A stretch of 64,000 bases of DNA. It comes from an uncultured Faecalibacterium sp. Lineage in GTDB: Bacteria > Bacillota > Clostridia > Oscillospirales > Ruminococcaceae. Below, in pieces: positions 1 through 7,226 of this stretch. Position 1 is the stretch's first letter. Each line of letters begins with the position of its first letter. A program made the translations under genes and the position numbers. The notes under the pieces are model-generated. The model was not told the DNA's origin. It did not search any database and worked only from the letters and a program-made list of their open reading frames with translations. The DNA lies in NCBI GenBank assembly GCA_934524985.1, contig CAKSYT010000002.1, positions 1-64,000 on the forward strand, written 5' to 3'.

Positions 1-437
1 TGTGCCTTGAACATCAGCTGGTTCTCGTCGGTGCGCAGGTCGATCCAGCGGTAGTCGATGCGCTGGTCGATGCTGGAGCGCTCCACAGCCTTCTTTTTCT
101 TGGTGGCTGCGATCTCCTTGCGGACGATGGGCAGTGCATCGGCGGTGCTCTCCACCTCGATGCTCTCGGGGATCATCTCCACGCCGCCCATCTTGACGTA
201 GTCGTTCTCCATCACCTTACCGGTGACGGTGATGACAGAGTCCGGGGTGAGCTGGTCGATGGTATCCACCAGCTCGGGGTGGTCGGCCTTTTCCACCGTG
301 ATCTGCAGCTTGCCGGTAATATCCTTCAGCACGATAAATGCCATATACTTGCTGTTGCGCAGGTTCTCGATAAAGCCCTGCACCTTCACCGTGCCGCCGA
401 TGGCCTTTTGAGCCTCATTGATATAGGTGCGTTCCAT
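1..437 (-). CDS. aspS: Aspartate--tRNA ligase, archaeal/non-discriminating type (N-terminal part, cut by window edge)
   Basis: Only the first 145 codons are present; the gene runs off the left edge. It starts MERTYINEA and shows the OB-fold anticodon-binding domain of class IIb synthetases (residues about 15-105: VKVQGFIENLRNSKYMAFIVLKD is the strand 1-3 region). The segment RIDYRWIDLRT then leads into the catalytic domain. The linker is short, without the usual bacterial insertion, which points to the archaeal-type AspRS that often also charges tRNA-Asn for amidation. The ATG at 437 has an AGGAGGA ribosome site 10 bases upstream and a promoter with TATAAT at 477-482. AsnRS is the main alternative, since the two share this N-terminus. 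Confidence 0.85.
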   Translation of the reverse strand, partial: MERTYINEAQKAIGGTVKVQGFIENLRNSKYMAFIVLKDITGKLQITVEKADHPELVDTIDQLTPDSVITVTGKVMENDYVKMGGVEMIPESIEVESTADALPIVRKEIAATKKKKAVERSSIDQRIDYRWIDLRTDENQLMFKA

Positions 438-476
438 AATATAGGAATCCTCCTTTAACGTCTTGTGTACTGTTTT

Positions 477-504
477 ATTATACGCTTTTCAGGGGATAAA
501 TCAA
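477..504 (-). promoter_or_regulatory. Promoter of aspS
   Basis: Minus-strand -35 TTGATT (499-504), 16-base spacer, -10 TATAAT (477-482), about 40 bases before the aspS start codon. Confidence 0.7.
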
Positions 505-546
505 GAGATATGCCAATTTCAGCCGGTCTGTGCTGTGCTTTCTGTA

Positions 547-587
547 AAAATGAGGACACCGGAGCGTCGGCTAAGGCTCCGGTGTCT
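547..587 (-). terminator. Terminator of the sugar transferase gene
   Basis: An 11-bp perfect stem (555-565 with 576-586, GACACCGGAGC) and a 10-base loop. On the minus strand it is followed by CTCATTTTTA. It lies 13 bases past the stop codon of the sugar transferase. Confidence 0.75.
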
Positions 588-599
588 CCATATAATAGA

Positions 600-1208
600 T
601 CATTTTTCGTCATGCAGGGTGCCGGTGCCGCCCTCTACCACGCCGTCATGCTTGAGCACGGCGGTAATGGTGCCAAAGAAGCACTTCACATCCAGCCCAA
701 AGCTGATATGCTCCACATACCAGCCGTCCAGCTTTGCCTTTTCGGCAATTTCCAGCTCGTCCCGGCCATGGATCTGCGCCCAGCCGGTCAACCCCGGGCG
801 CACATCGTTTGCACCGTACTTATCCCGCTCAGCCAGCAGGTCGTACTGGTTCCACAGCGCCGGGCGCGGGCCGATGACCGCCATATCTCCCACAAGGATA
901 TTCCACAGCTGGGGCAGCTCGTCCAGACTGGTCTTGCGCAGAAAGCGCCCCATACGGGTGATATACTGCTCCGGGTCGTGCAGCAGATGAGTGGGCATAT
1001 CGTGCGGGGTGTCGATGCGCATGGTGCGGAACTTGAGGATCTGGAAATGCCGCTTGCCGATGCCCACACGCTTCTGCCGGAAAAACACCGGCCCTGGAGA
1101 GTCCAGCTTGATGGCAACAGCCAAAAGCAGCAGCAGCCACGAAAGGCACAAAATGCCGCAGGCTGACAGGAAAATATCCAACAGTCGTTTGATCTGATTC
1201 CGATACAT
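600..1208 (-). CDS. Bacterial sugar transferase (undecaprenyl-phosphate glycosyl-1-phosphate transferase)
   Basis: 202 aa. It transfers a sugar-1-phosphate from a nucleotide sugar to undecaprenyl phosphate, the first membrane step of capsule, exopolysaccharide or glycan synthesis. One N-terminal membrane helix (about residues 10-34) is followed by the short cytoplasmic catalytic domain of PF02397. Family motifs seen are [24 protein letters not shown] and [12 protein letters not shown]. The length matches the minimal single-helix family rather than the five-helix WbaP type. It stands alone with its own promoter and terminator, with no glycosyltransferases beside it, so the sugar and the polymer cannot be inferred. 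Confidence 0.93.
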   Translation of the reverse strand: MYRNQIKRLLDIFLSACGILCLSWLLLLLAVAIKLDSPGPVFFRQKRVGIGKRHFQILKFRTMRIDTPHDMPTHLLHDPEQYITRMGRFLRKTSLDELPQLWNILVGDMAVIGPRPALWNQYDLLAERDKYGANDVRPGLTGWAQIHGRDELEIAEKAKLDGWYVEHISFGLDVKCFFGTITAVLKHDGVVEGGTGTLHDEK

Positions 1209-1247
1209 AAATAGAACTTCCTCCGTTTTCTACGGGTGTACCGCCTT

Positions 1248-1276
1248 ATTATAGCAGTATGGGCAGCATTTTTCAA
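1248..1276 (-). promoter_or_regulatory. Promoter of the sugar transferase
   Basis: Minus-strand -35 TTGAAA (1271-1276), 17-base spacer, -10 TATAAT (1248-1253), 40 bases upstream of the ATG. Confidence 0.8.
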
Positions 1277-1338
1277 TTGCAGGCTGCGCCCGACGGGCGA
1301 TATTTGCCGCTTTTGGAGAGAATAGGGCGCTTTACCTC

Positions 1339-1367
1339 TTGTTTTTTACCTAATATCGCGCTATAAT
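1339..1367 (+). promoter_or_regulatory. Promoter of the first MATE gene
   Basis: -35 TTGTTT (1339-1344), 17-base spacer, -10 TATAAT (1362-1367). The ribosome site AGGAGGT is at 1401-1407. Confidence 0.8.
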
Positions 1368-1416
1368 AGGCAATTGCTATGTTCACACAAGGCGTATTGT
1401 AGGAGGTAGATAACTC

Positions 1417-2784
1417 ATGGCTACGACCAGCCGTTCCACAGACCTGACCAGCGGGCCCATGCTGCAAAAGATCATCTTGTTTTCCGTGCCGCTGGCGGCA
1501 TCCAGCATTCTGCAATTGCTGTTCAATGCCGCCGACGTTGTGGTGGTGGGGCGCTTTGCAGGCAGCACGGCGCTGGCTGCCGTTGGCTCCAACGGCGCGT
1601 TGATCAATCTGCTGGTCAATCTGTTCGTCGGGCTTTCGCTGGGGGCCAACGTGGTGGCAGCCCGGTGCTTTGGTGCCCGGGACGAAAAGGGCGTACAGGA
1701 TACGGTGCACACTGCTGTAGCGCTGGGCTTGGTCAGCGGCGTGCTGCTGGCGGTGGTGGGCTTTTGCGCCGCGCGCGGCCTGCTGGAGCTGATGAGCTGC
1801 CCGGAGGACGTGATCGGTCTTTCCACCCTGTACCTGAAGATCTACTTTATCGGAATGCCCATGACCATGCTGTACAACTTCAGCAGTGCGCTGCTGCGGG
1901 CCGTGGGCGACACCAAACGCCCGCTGTACTGTCTGGCCGCTGCCGGTGTCATCAACGTGGTGCTGAACCTGGTCTTTGTCATCGGCTTTTCCATGAGCGT
2001 AGCGGGCGTGGCACTGGCTACCATCATCAGCCAGACCGTGTCCGCGCTGCTGGTGACCGGGATGCTCGTCCGGGAGGAGGGCGCACTGCGGCTGGATCTG
2101 CGGCGGCTTGCCTTCCACGCCGGGACGCTGAAGCAGATCTTGCTCATCGGTCTGCCTGCCGGGCTGCAAAGCACGGTGTTCAGCCTTTCCAACGTGGTCA
2201 TCCAGTCCTCCATCAACTCCTTCGGCTCCATGGTGGTAGCGGGCAACTCTGCCTCCTCCAATCTGGAGGGCTTTGTGTACACCGCCATGAACGCTTTTGC
2301 GCAGGCCGCTGTCACCTTTACCAGCCAGAACATCGGCGCGCGCAAGTACCAAAACCTTGACCGTGTGATCCGCAACTGTCTGCTGTGCGTCGTGGTCACC
2401 GGCCTTGTGCTGGGCGGCGGCGCAGCGCTTGCAGGGAACCAGCTGCTGCGCTTCTACTCCTCGGACACTGCGGTCATTGCTACCGGCGTTGAGCGGCTGC
2501 GCCTGATCTGCGGCTTCTATCTGCTGTGCGGCATTATGGATGTGCTGGCCAGCAGTCTGCGCGGGCTGGGGTACAGCGTGCTGCCCATGGTGGTAAGTCT
2601 TGTGGGCGTGTGCGCCCTGCGGCTGGTGTGGATCGCCACTATTTTCCAGCTGAACCGCACCCCCTTTATGCTGTACATCAGCTACCCCCTCAGCTGGGCG
2701 CTGACTGCGCTGGTGCATTTGGGCTGTCTGCTGGTAGTGCGGCGGCATCTGCGCCAGAAGCAGCAGCAGACACAGGCGGCATAA
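1417..2784 (+). CDS. MATE family efflux transporter
   Basis: 455 aa, the usual length for the family. About 12 hydrophobic segments lie in two homologous halves. The N-terminus (TDLTSGPMLQKIILFSVPLAASSILQLLFNAADVVVVGRFAG) is the classic MatE opening, with the second repeat starting near residue 230 (LKQILLIGLPAGLQSTVFSLSNVVIQ). It is a cation-coupled multidrug or metabolite exporter of the DinF/NorM superfamily; the substrate cannot be read from sequence. The ATG at 1417 follows AGGAGGT with good spacing. It is monocistronic, and a second MATE of different sequence lies at 38898-40259. Confidence 0.93.
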   Translation: MATTSRSTDLTSGPMLQKIILFSVPLAASSILQLLFNAADVVVVGRFAGSTALAAVGSNGALINLLVNLFVGLSLGANVVAARCFGARDEKGVQDTVHTAVALGLVSGVLLAVVGFCAARGLLELMSCPEDVIGLSTLYLKIYFIGMPMTMLYNFSSALLRAVGDTKRPLYCLAAAGVINVVLNLVFVIGFSMSVAGVALATIISQTVSALLVTGMLVREEGALRLDLRRLAFHAGTLKQILLIGLPAGLQSTVFSLSNVVIQSSINSFGSMVVAGNSASSNLEGFVYTAMNAFAQAAVTFTSQNIGARKYQNLDRVIRNCLLCVVVTGLVLGGGAALAGNQLLRFYSSDTAVIATGVERLRLICGFYLLCGIMDVLASSLRGLGYSVLPMVVSLVGVCALRLVWIATIFQLNRTPFMLYISYPLSWALTALVHLGCLLVVRRHLRQKQQQTQAA

Positions 2785-2798
2785 ATCCTTTTTTGTAT

Positions 2799-2842
2799 AA
2801 AAGCAACGCCGGGCAGGCCAAAAGGTCTGTCCGGCGTTGCTT
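2799..2842. terminator. Bidirectional terminator between MATE (+) and ZIP (-)
   Basis: An 18-bp near-perfect stem (2799-2816 with 2825-2842, AAAAGCAACGCCGG core) is flanked by A/T runs on both sides. It serves the two convergent genes. Confidence 0.85.
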
Positions 2843-2850
2843 TTACTATA

Positions 2851-3597
2851 TCACAGGGCCACATCCAGTGCCATCATCAGCGCAAACCCCAGCACGATGC
2901 TGATGACACCGGCCACTTCATCCGGTTCCACCGCCTCAGGGATCATCTCCTGTGCGGTCACACACACCATACAGCCCGCTGCCGCGCTCATAAGCCACGG
3001 CAGCGCTGCACCTACCCACTCGGCCAGCACAAAGGCCAGCACCGCGCCCAAAGGCTCCACCAGCCCGGAAGCTGCCCCGGCGGCAAAGGACTGCCACCGG
3101 GTGCGCCCGCTCTGGGTCAGCGGCAGACTGACCGCCGCACCCTCCGGGATGTTCTGCAAACCGATGCCGAGGCTCAGCGCCAGCGCCCCGCTTACGGCAT
3201 CCGCGTCCCCGTGCAGCGCCAACGCCGCAGCCAGCCCCACCACCATGCCTTCCGGCAGGTTGTGCAGAGTGACCGCCAGCACCATGCGCCCGCAATGCCC
3301 GGGGCCGCCAGCCAGCAGCTGCCCGGCGGCATCCTCCAGCCGCAAAAGCCCCACAGCGCCTAAAATAAGCCCCAGCGCCGGGGGCACCCATGCCGCCCTG
3401 CCCTGCGACCGGGCAATGGCCGGCAGCAGCAGGCTCCACACACTGGCCGCCAGCATGATGCCCGCCGCCATCCCGCACAAGATGCGCCGGGTAGCCGGTC
3501 TTGTCTGCCTGCGCAGCAAAAACACCCCTGCTGCTCCCAGCGCGGTACACGCTGCCGGGAACAGCCAGACCCCAAGTGTGAAAACAATCCGGTTCAA
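2851..3597 (-). CDS. ZIP family metal transporter
   Basis: About 248 aa, polytopic. The hallmark helix IV-V region reads VTLHNLPEGMVVG and, in the second copy, GIGLQNIPEGAAVS. These carry the His and Glu metal ligands of the ZIP (ZupT/GufA) family. It imports Zn(II) or related divalent cations across the membrane. I chose the TTG at 3597 because GGGGGA lies 7 bases upstream; an in-frame TTG at 3648 is possible but would put the ribosome site inside the gene before it. The small acidic ORF at 3651-3815 lies immediately upstream and is probably co-transcribed. It ends at the shared bidirectional terminator. Confidence 0.9.
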   Translation of the reverse strand: MNRIVFTLGVWLFPAACTALGAAGVFLLRRQTRPATRRILCGMAAGIMLAASVWSLLLPAIARSQGRAAWVPPALGLILGAVGLLRLEDAAGQLLAGGPGHCGRMVLAVTLHNLPEGMVVGLAAALALHGDADAVSGALALSLGIGLQNIPEGAAVSLPLTQSGRTRWQSFAAGAASGLVEPLGAVLAFVLAEWVGAALPWLMSAAAGCMVCVTAQEMIPEAVEPDEVAGVISIVLGFALMMALDVAL

Positions 3598-3650
3598 GCC
3601 GCATTCCCCCTTTGCCCGTTGTATGCACAAACGGGCAGAAAGGTGCAAGC

Positions 3651-3815
3651 TTAGAAATCGTCCTCGCTGCTGTCGCAGCTGTCTGCATCGCAGTCTGCGT
3701 CATCGGACGCAAAGCTGTCGGTGCTGTCCGTGCTGAAATTGCGCTCGAATGCAGTCATGTACTGGGCGTAGCCCTCGTCACCAGTGCCAAAGTAGCCAAA
3801 ATCAAAATCTTTCAT
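3651..3815 (-). CDS. Small acidic Asp/Cys-tailed protein
   Basis: 54 aa, beginning MKDFDFGYFGTGDEGYAQYM. The first 30 residues are aromatic-rich. The last 20 are almost only Asp, Ser, Cys and Glu (DDADCDADSCDSSEDDF), with two cysteines and a strongly negative tail. The ATG at 3815 has a GGAGGAT ribosome site 7 bases upstream, which supports translation. It sits directly in front of the ZIP transporter with the same orientation. I do not recognise the family. A role in metal binding or sensing for the transporter is inference from composition and position only. Confidence 0.6.
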   Translation of the reverse strand: MKDFDFGYFGTGDEGYAQYMTAFERNFSTDSTDSFASDDADCDADSCDSSEDDF

Positions 3816-3958
3816 CGTGTTATCCTCCACAAATGTTTTTGCTGTTCAGCCTTCCGGGGGATGTCCGTCCCTCGCTATGCTTCTATTATCCACATTTGCA
3901 GTCCAACAAAAAGGATTTTTAATAGATTGTTTCAAGTTTTTCTATTATTGTGTTTTCT

Positions 3959-3996
3959 GCCCGGCGATATAGGTGCTATCCCGGGCTTTATTTTTA
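3959..3996 (+). terminator. Orphan terminator-like hairpin
   Basis: GCCCGG (3959-3964) pairs with CCGGGC (3981-3986), continued by GATA/TATC inside. TTTATTTTTA follows on the plus strand. No plus-strand gene precedes it in this intergenic space. Confidence 0.5.
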
Positions 3997-4080
3997 CCAA
4001 AAAGTCTTTTACTTTTGGCGAAACTTTATGACAACTATGCAGATTCTTTACATGGATTATAACTTTCGACCAAAATCCTC

Positions 4081-4108
4081 TTGATTTTTTTCAAAAACGG
4101 ACTAGAAT
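4081..4108 (+). promoter_or_regulatory. Promoter of the Ser-Glu-Ala repeat lipoprotein
   Basis: -35 TTGATT (4081-4086), 16-base spacer, -10 TAGAAT (4103-4108). Confidence 0.55.
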
Positions 4109-4181
4109 ATAGCATCGCAGTGAGGTGCTGCGGAGCGCCCGCTGCTAAACACACATAGGAAAAAACAAGGAGATCATTGAT

Positions 4182-4448
4182 ATGAAACTCAAGAATATTT
4201 GCATCGCTGTTGTCGCTCTGGCTCTGGCTGCTGGCATGACCGCTTGCGGTGGTACTTCTGCCGCCGCTGCTTCCTCCACCTCTGAGGCTGCTTCTGCAAG
4301 CACCACCGCTGTTTCCGAGGCTGCTTCTTCTGAGGCTGCTTCCAGCGAGGCCGCTTCCTCTGAGGCTGCATCTTCCGAGGCTGCTTCCTCTGAGGCCGCT
4401 GTCAGCGAGGCTGCTTCTTCTGAGGCTGCTTCCACCACTGCCGCCTAA
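4182..4448 (+). CDS. Small repeat lipoprotein (SEAAS repeats)
   Basis: 88 aa. A basic start (MKLKN) and a hydrophobic stretch are followed by a lipobox-like GMTACGG with Cys22 as the candidate lipidated residue. Everything after it is low-complexity Ala/Ser/Glu/Thr. SEAA occurs nine times, eight of them in near-perfect 15-base tandem units. There is no globular domain. The mature part resembles the unstructured spacer that follows the Cys in longer lipoproteins of this window (for example 41943-42785), here without a binding domain. It has an AAGGAG ribosome site, its own promoter and a strong terminator, so expression looks genuine. Function unknown; a surface spacer or glycosylation target is speculation. 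Confidence 0.7.
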   Translation: MKLKNICIAVVALALAAGMTACGGTSAAAASSTSEAASASTTAVSEAASSEAASSEAASSEAASSEAASSEAAVSEAASSEAASTTAA

Positions 4449-4484
4449 GTTTAGCGCGCACAGCGTACATAACAAAATAGCAAT

Positions 4485-4520
4485 AGGCCGTTGCGCATTG
4501 TTTTGTGCAGCGGCCTTTTT
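4485..4520 (+). terminator. Terminator of the repeat lipoprotein
   Basis: Stem AGGCCGTTGC (4485-4494) with GCAGCGGCCT (4507-4516), then a T run. It belongs to a hairpin family seen several times in this window. Confidence 0.8.
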
Positions 4521-4594
4521 GGTTGCGCAGAAAGATTTTAAATGCCCTCCGCGTGCGCTATGGGCATAACTAGCGGAATGATTTTTTCTTTTTT

Positions 4595-4676
4595 CGGGAT
4601 ACCGGGTCGTCTGCGGACGCCCCGGTATCCCATTTTATGAAAAAAGACCGCCGCACAAAGCCATGTACAGCAGTCT
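4595..4676 (-). terminator. Terminator region of the LOG/chromate operon
   Basis: Two consecutive hairpins read on the minus strand. The first (4645-4656 with 4665-4676, GU-rich, core GCCGCCGCAC) is followed by TTTTTTC. The second is an 11-bp stem, GGGATACCGGG (4595-4605) with its complement (about 4622-4632), followed by a T-rich tail. Confidence 0.7.
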
Positions 4677-4706
4677 CCTTGCGTTTGAAAAGTAAACTTC
4701 CCAGTA

Positions 4707-5240
4707 TCATTTTTCAAGAATTGCGCGGATCTGGGCAAGGTCGGCGGCAAAGGCGATGTTCCGCTGCCGCGCCGGGGTGGAAAGCCCCATGGCGATCATC
4801 TGCTGCAAAAGCTGGTGCAGGGGCTGATAGTAGCCGTTCAGGTCGTAGAGGATGCAGGGTGCGTCCAGCTGCCCTAACGACAACTTGCTGATGACCTCAG
4901 TGATCTCCTCCAGCGTACCGGTACCGCCGGGAAACGCGATAAAGGCATCGCCCAGCTCGATCATTTTGGTCTTGCGGGCGGGGATATCCTCGGTCACGAT
5001 CAGCTCGGTCAGTCCCTCATGCTGCAGCTCTGCGTCCAGAAAGCACTTAGGCTCTACGCCGGTCACCCTGCCGCCTGCGGCCAATACACTGTCGGCTAAG
5101 AGCCCCATCAGTCCGCTTTTGCTGCCGCCGTACACCAGCGCGTTGCCGCTTTCGCCGATCCAGCGTCCCAGCTGCTGCACGGCCTGCGGCAGTGCAGGGT
5201 CGGTGCCAAGGTTTGCCCCCAGATACACGGTAATATTCAT
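4707..5240 (-). CDS. LOG family protein (Rossmann fold, nucleotide 5'-monophosphate phosphoribohydrolase-like)
   Basis: 177 aa. The family signature PGGTGTLEEI is at about residues 104-113, with the conserved Arg-Lys (ARKTKMIELGDAFIAFPGG) before it. The N-terminal strand with GGSKSGLMG is the nucleotide-binding loop. Characterised relatives remove ribose-5-phosphate from cytokinin or purine nucleotides (LOG, YvdD, PpnN-like). In this organism it is more likely a nucleotide-salvage or housekeeping enzyme. It is the last gene of the thioesterase-chromate operon, 22 bases after the second chromate gene. Confidence 0.9.
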   Translation of the reverse strand: MNITVYLGANLGTDPALPQAVQQLGRWIGESGNALVYGGSKSGLMGLLADSVLAAGGRVTGVEPKCFLDAELQHEGLTELIVTEDIPARKTKMIELGDAFIAFPGGTGTLEEITEVISKLSLGQLDAPCILYDLNGYYQPLHQLLQQMIAMGLSTPARQRNIAFAADLAQIRAILEK

Positions 5241-5262
5241 TTGGTCAACCTCTCCTTCCGGG

Positions 5263-5835
5263 TCAGATGCTCCACAGCACTGCGCCCAGCACCGCAGAAA
5301 GCAGGATCATCCCGATGGGAGATGGCGCTTTCTGCGTTTTCTTTTTATAGGCAAAATGCAGGATGCCCAAAAGGGCAAACACTGCCAGCGCACGCATATC
5401 CGGGGCAAAGCCGCCGGAAACGGTGGTAAAGCCCCCCAGCGTGGAAAGCCCCATGGTGCAGGCGGTAGCCAAGATCATAGCCACCACGCAGGGGCGCACC
5501 CCGGCCAGAAAGGCGTTGACCCCGGCGTACTTCATCAGGCTGTGCAGCGCCGCTGCGATGAGCAGAATGATGACAAAAGAAGGCAGCACCACCCCTACCG
5601 TTGCCGCAAATGAGCCTGCCAACCCCGCCTGCGAAGCGCCGATAAAGGTGGCCATATTCACCGCCAGCGGGCCGGGCGTGGACTCTGACACCGCGATAAA
5701 GCTGAGAAATTCGCTCTCGGTCAGCCAGCCATGCCCCAGCACCGTTTCCCGCACCAGCGAGATCATGCCGTAGCCGCCGCCAAAGGACACCGCACCGATG
5801 ACCAGAAAGTTCCAGAACAGTTGCAGTAAGATCAT
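5263..5835 (-). CDS. Chromate transporter family protein, second half-size subunit
   Basis: 190 aa with one CHR domain of about six helices. It carries the family motif FGGGYGMISLVRE near the start and STPGPLAVNMATFIG at about residues 58-72. The ATG at 5835 overlaps the stop of the preceding CHR gene (ATGA), with AAGGCGG as ribosome site. Half-size CHR proteins normally occur as adjacent pairs that form one transporter. Known full-length members export chromate using sulfate-like recognition; the anion here is unproven. Confidence 0.9.
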   Translation of the reverse strand: MILLQLFWNFLVIGAVSFGGGYGMISLVRETVLGHGWLTESEFLSFIAVSESTPGPLAVNMATFIGASQAGLAGSFAATVGVVLPSFVIILLIAAALHSLMKYAGVNAFLAGVRPCVVAMILATACTMGLSTLGGFTTVSGGFAPDMRALAVFALLGILHFAYKKKTQKAPSPIGMILLSAVLGAVLWSI

Positions 5836-6407
5836 TTTGTGCCGCCTTTCTTTCCCTGCCCTACTGCACAGGCCAGCACCCTGGCTGCGCCGCAAAGCAG
5901 AATGCAGCAGATGGAGGAGAAGTTTACCGCCAGCACAGAGCAGCCCACCATAGCCGCCAACACCACCGCCACCACTGCCATGTTAAAGAGAGAACGCTGC
6001 AAATTTTTGAGCATCTTGACCCCAGCGGATAAAATCAGGTAGATGACACAGGCCTGAATCCCCTTAAAAGCATTTGCCACCACCGTCAGCTGCAAAAAGC
6101 GGTCGAAGAAGAGCGAAATAAGGTAAATGACCCCAAAGGACGGCAGGCACACTGCCAGAGTGGAAGCCGCCGCACCGGCGACACCGGCCAGCTTATAGCC
6201 GATGTAGGTGGCGCTGTTCACCGCCACAGGGCCGGGGGTGGACTCGGCAATAGCGACCATATCCAGAAATTCCTCCCGGGTGAGCCAGCGCTTTTCCTCC
6301 ACAAATTCGTGCTCCAGCAGCGCCACCATGGCGTAGCCGCCGCCAAAGGTAAAGGCACCGATCTTAAAAAAGGTGCCGAACAGCTCCTTGATTTTGGACA
6401 TAGGCAT
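5832..6407 (-). CDS. Chromate transporter family protein, first half-size subunit
   Basis: 191 aa, homologous to the following gene. The motif FGGGYAMVALLEHEFVEEKRWLT is at residues 21-43 and STPGPVAVNSATYIG follows. ATG at 6407 (MPMSK) with GGAGGA just upstream; an ATG two codons later is equally possible. The two CHR genes overlap by 4 bases and should be made together as a heterodimer. They sit 15 bases after an acyl-ACP thioesterase, an association with no obvious chemical link. Confidence 0.9.
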   Translation of the reverse strand: MPMSKIKELFGTFFKIGAFTFGGGYAMVALLEHEFVEEKRWLTREEFLDMVAIAESTPGPVAVNSATYIGYKLAGVAGAAASTLAVCLPSFGVIYLISLFFDRFLQLTVVANAFKGIQACVIYLILSAGVKMLKNLQRSLFNMAVVAVVLAAMVGCSVLAVNFSSICCILLCGAARVLACAVGQGKKGGTK

Positions 6408-6422
6408 TTTTCCTCCGGGCGC

Positions 6423-7160
6423 TTACTGCTTGACCGGCTCCAGCTCCAGATAGCACTCGAAAGCCGTTTTGTCCTCGTGCTTGGCAATAAAGTACCAGCC
6501 GTCATCCGAGGGGGTGTAGAACACCTCCACCTGCTGTCCCATACGGACCTCACGATGGTAATTGATGGAAGCAAATTTTACAACGTTATTGCGCATGATC
6601 TCCAGCGGCAGGGCGTCGCAGACGATATCCAGATAAAAAGCGTTGTTGATGTGGTAGTGCAGGTCGCACTGGGAGTAGCGCGCCGTAACCAGACCGGCGC
6701 TGGTCAGGCTGTCCCGGCGCTTATGCAGCGAAAGAGGCAGCTCCCCTTCCACCATCTCGTTCCAGTAGCCTTCTACCGTCCAGTCCGGCTGGCGCAGGAG
6801 ATGACCATCCTCAAGGCTGGACATGATCCAGCGGCTGTCCACCATGGCAACCTCCTGCCCGGCTTCGTCCGTAAGGGTGGTGATACGCTTGATGGAGCCG
6901 CGGAGGCACTTCTCTGAGCGGGAGCAAAGGGTCAGGGTCTCGCCCCGGCGGGGCACGCGGTTAAAGCGCAGCGCCTGCTTGCCCACCAGAAACGCTACAC
7001 CGTGATCCACAAAAAACTGGTCGTCCATGCCGAATTTCCGGGCGTGCATGGCGGACACCTGCTCCACATAGCGCAGCAGAGCGCTGGCCTTGAGCAGGCT
7101 GTGGCAGTCTGCATCGGCATTTTCTACCACGGCGGTATCTTCATAATAAAACTGTTCCAT
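6423..7160 (-). CDS. Acyl-[acyl-carrier-protein] thioesterase
   Basis: 245 aa, two hotdog domains (about 1-130 and 145-245) as in the bacterial FatA/FatB-like family (PF01643). The C-terminal domain carries the Asp-X-X-X-His-X-Asn-Asn motif in QCDLHYHINNAFYLD. It hydrolyses acyl-ACP to free fatty acid, ending fatty-acid synthesis or tuning chain length. ATG at 7160 preceded by GGGAGGGAAAG. It is the first gene of a four-gene operon (thioesterase, two CHR, LOG). Confidence 0.9.
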   Translation of the reverse strand: MEQFYYEDTAVVENADADCHSLLKASALLRYVEQVSAMHARKFGMDDQFFVDHGVAFLVGKQALRFNRVPRRGETLTLCSRSEKCLRGSIKRITTLTDEAGQEVAMVDSRWIMSSLEDGHLLRQPDWTVEGYWNEMVEGELPLSLHKRRDSLTSAGLVTARYSQCDLHYHINNAFYLDIVCDALPLEIMRNNVVKFASINYHREVRMGQQVEVFYTPSDDGWYFIAKHEDKTAFECYLELEPVKQ

Positions 7161-7185
7161 AGTCTTTCCCTCCTATCGGAAAAAG

Positions 7186-7216
7186 GCCGCCGCACCACAT
7201 CCGGGACGGCAGCCTT
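7186..7216 (-). terminator. Terminator of the pot operon
   Basis: On the minus strand AAGGCTGCCG pairs with CGGCGGCCTT (one GU pair), followed by TTTTTCC. Confidence 0.75.
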
Positions 7217-7226
7217 GGCAGAACGA

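Larger units (their letters stand above)
3816..4181. other. Intergenic region between divergent small genes
   Basis: 366 AT-rich bases with no convincing ORF. They hold the ribosome site of the small acidic gene (3821-3827), a weak minus-strand GATAAT box near 3890, an orphan plus-strand terminator-like hairpin (3959-3996) and the promoter and ribosome site of the lipoprotein gene (4081-4175). Confidence 0.6.

Noticed and set aside
4035-4475. Minus-strand Ser/Gly/Leu-rich open frame over the SEAAS repeat gene
   Set aside because: Produced by the same 15-base repeats read backwards; no ribosome site.
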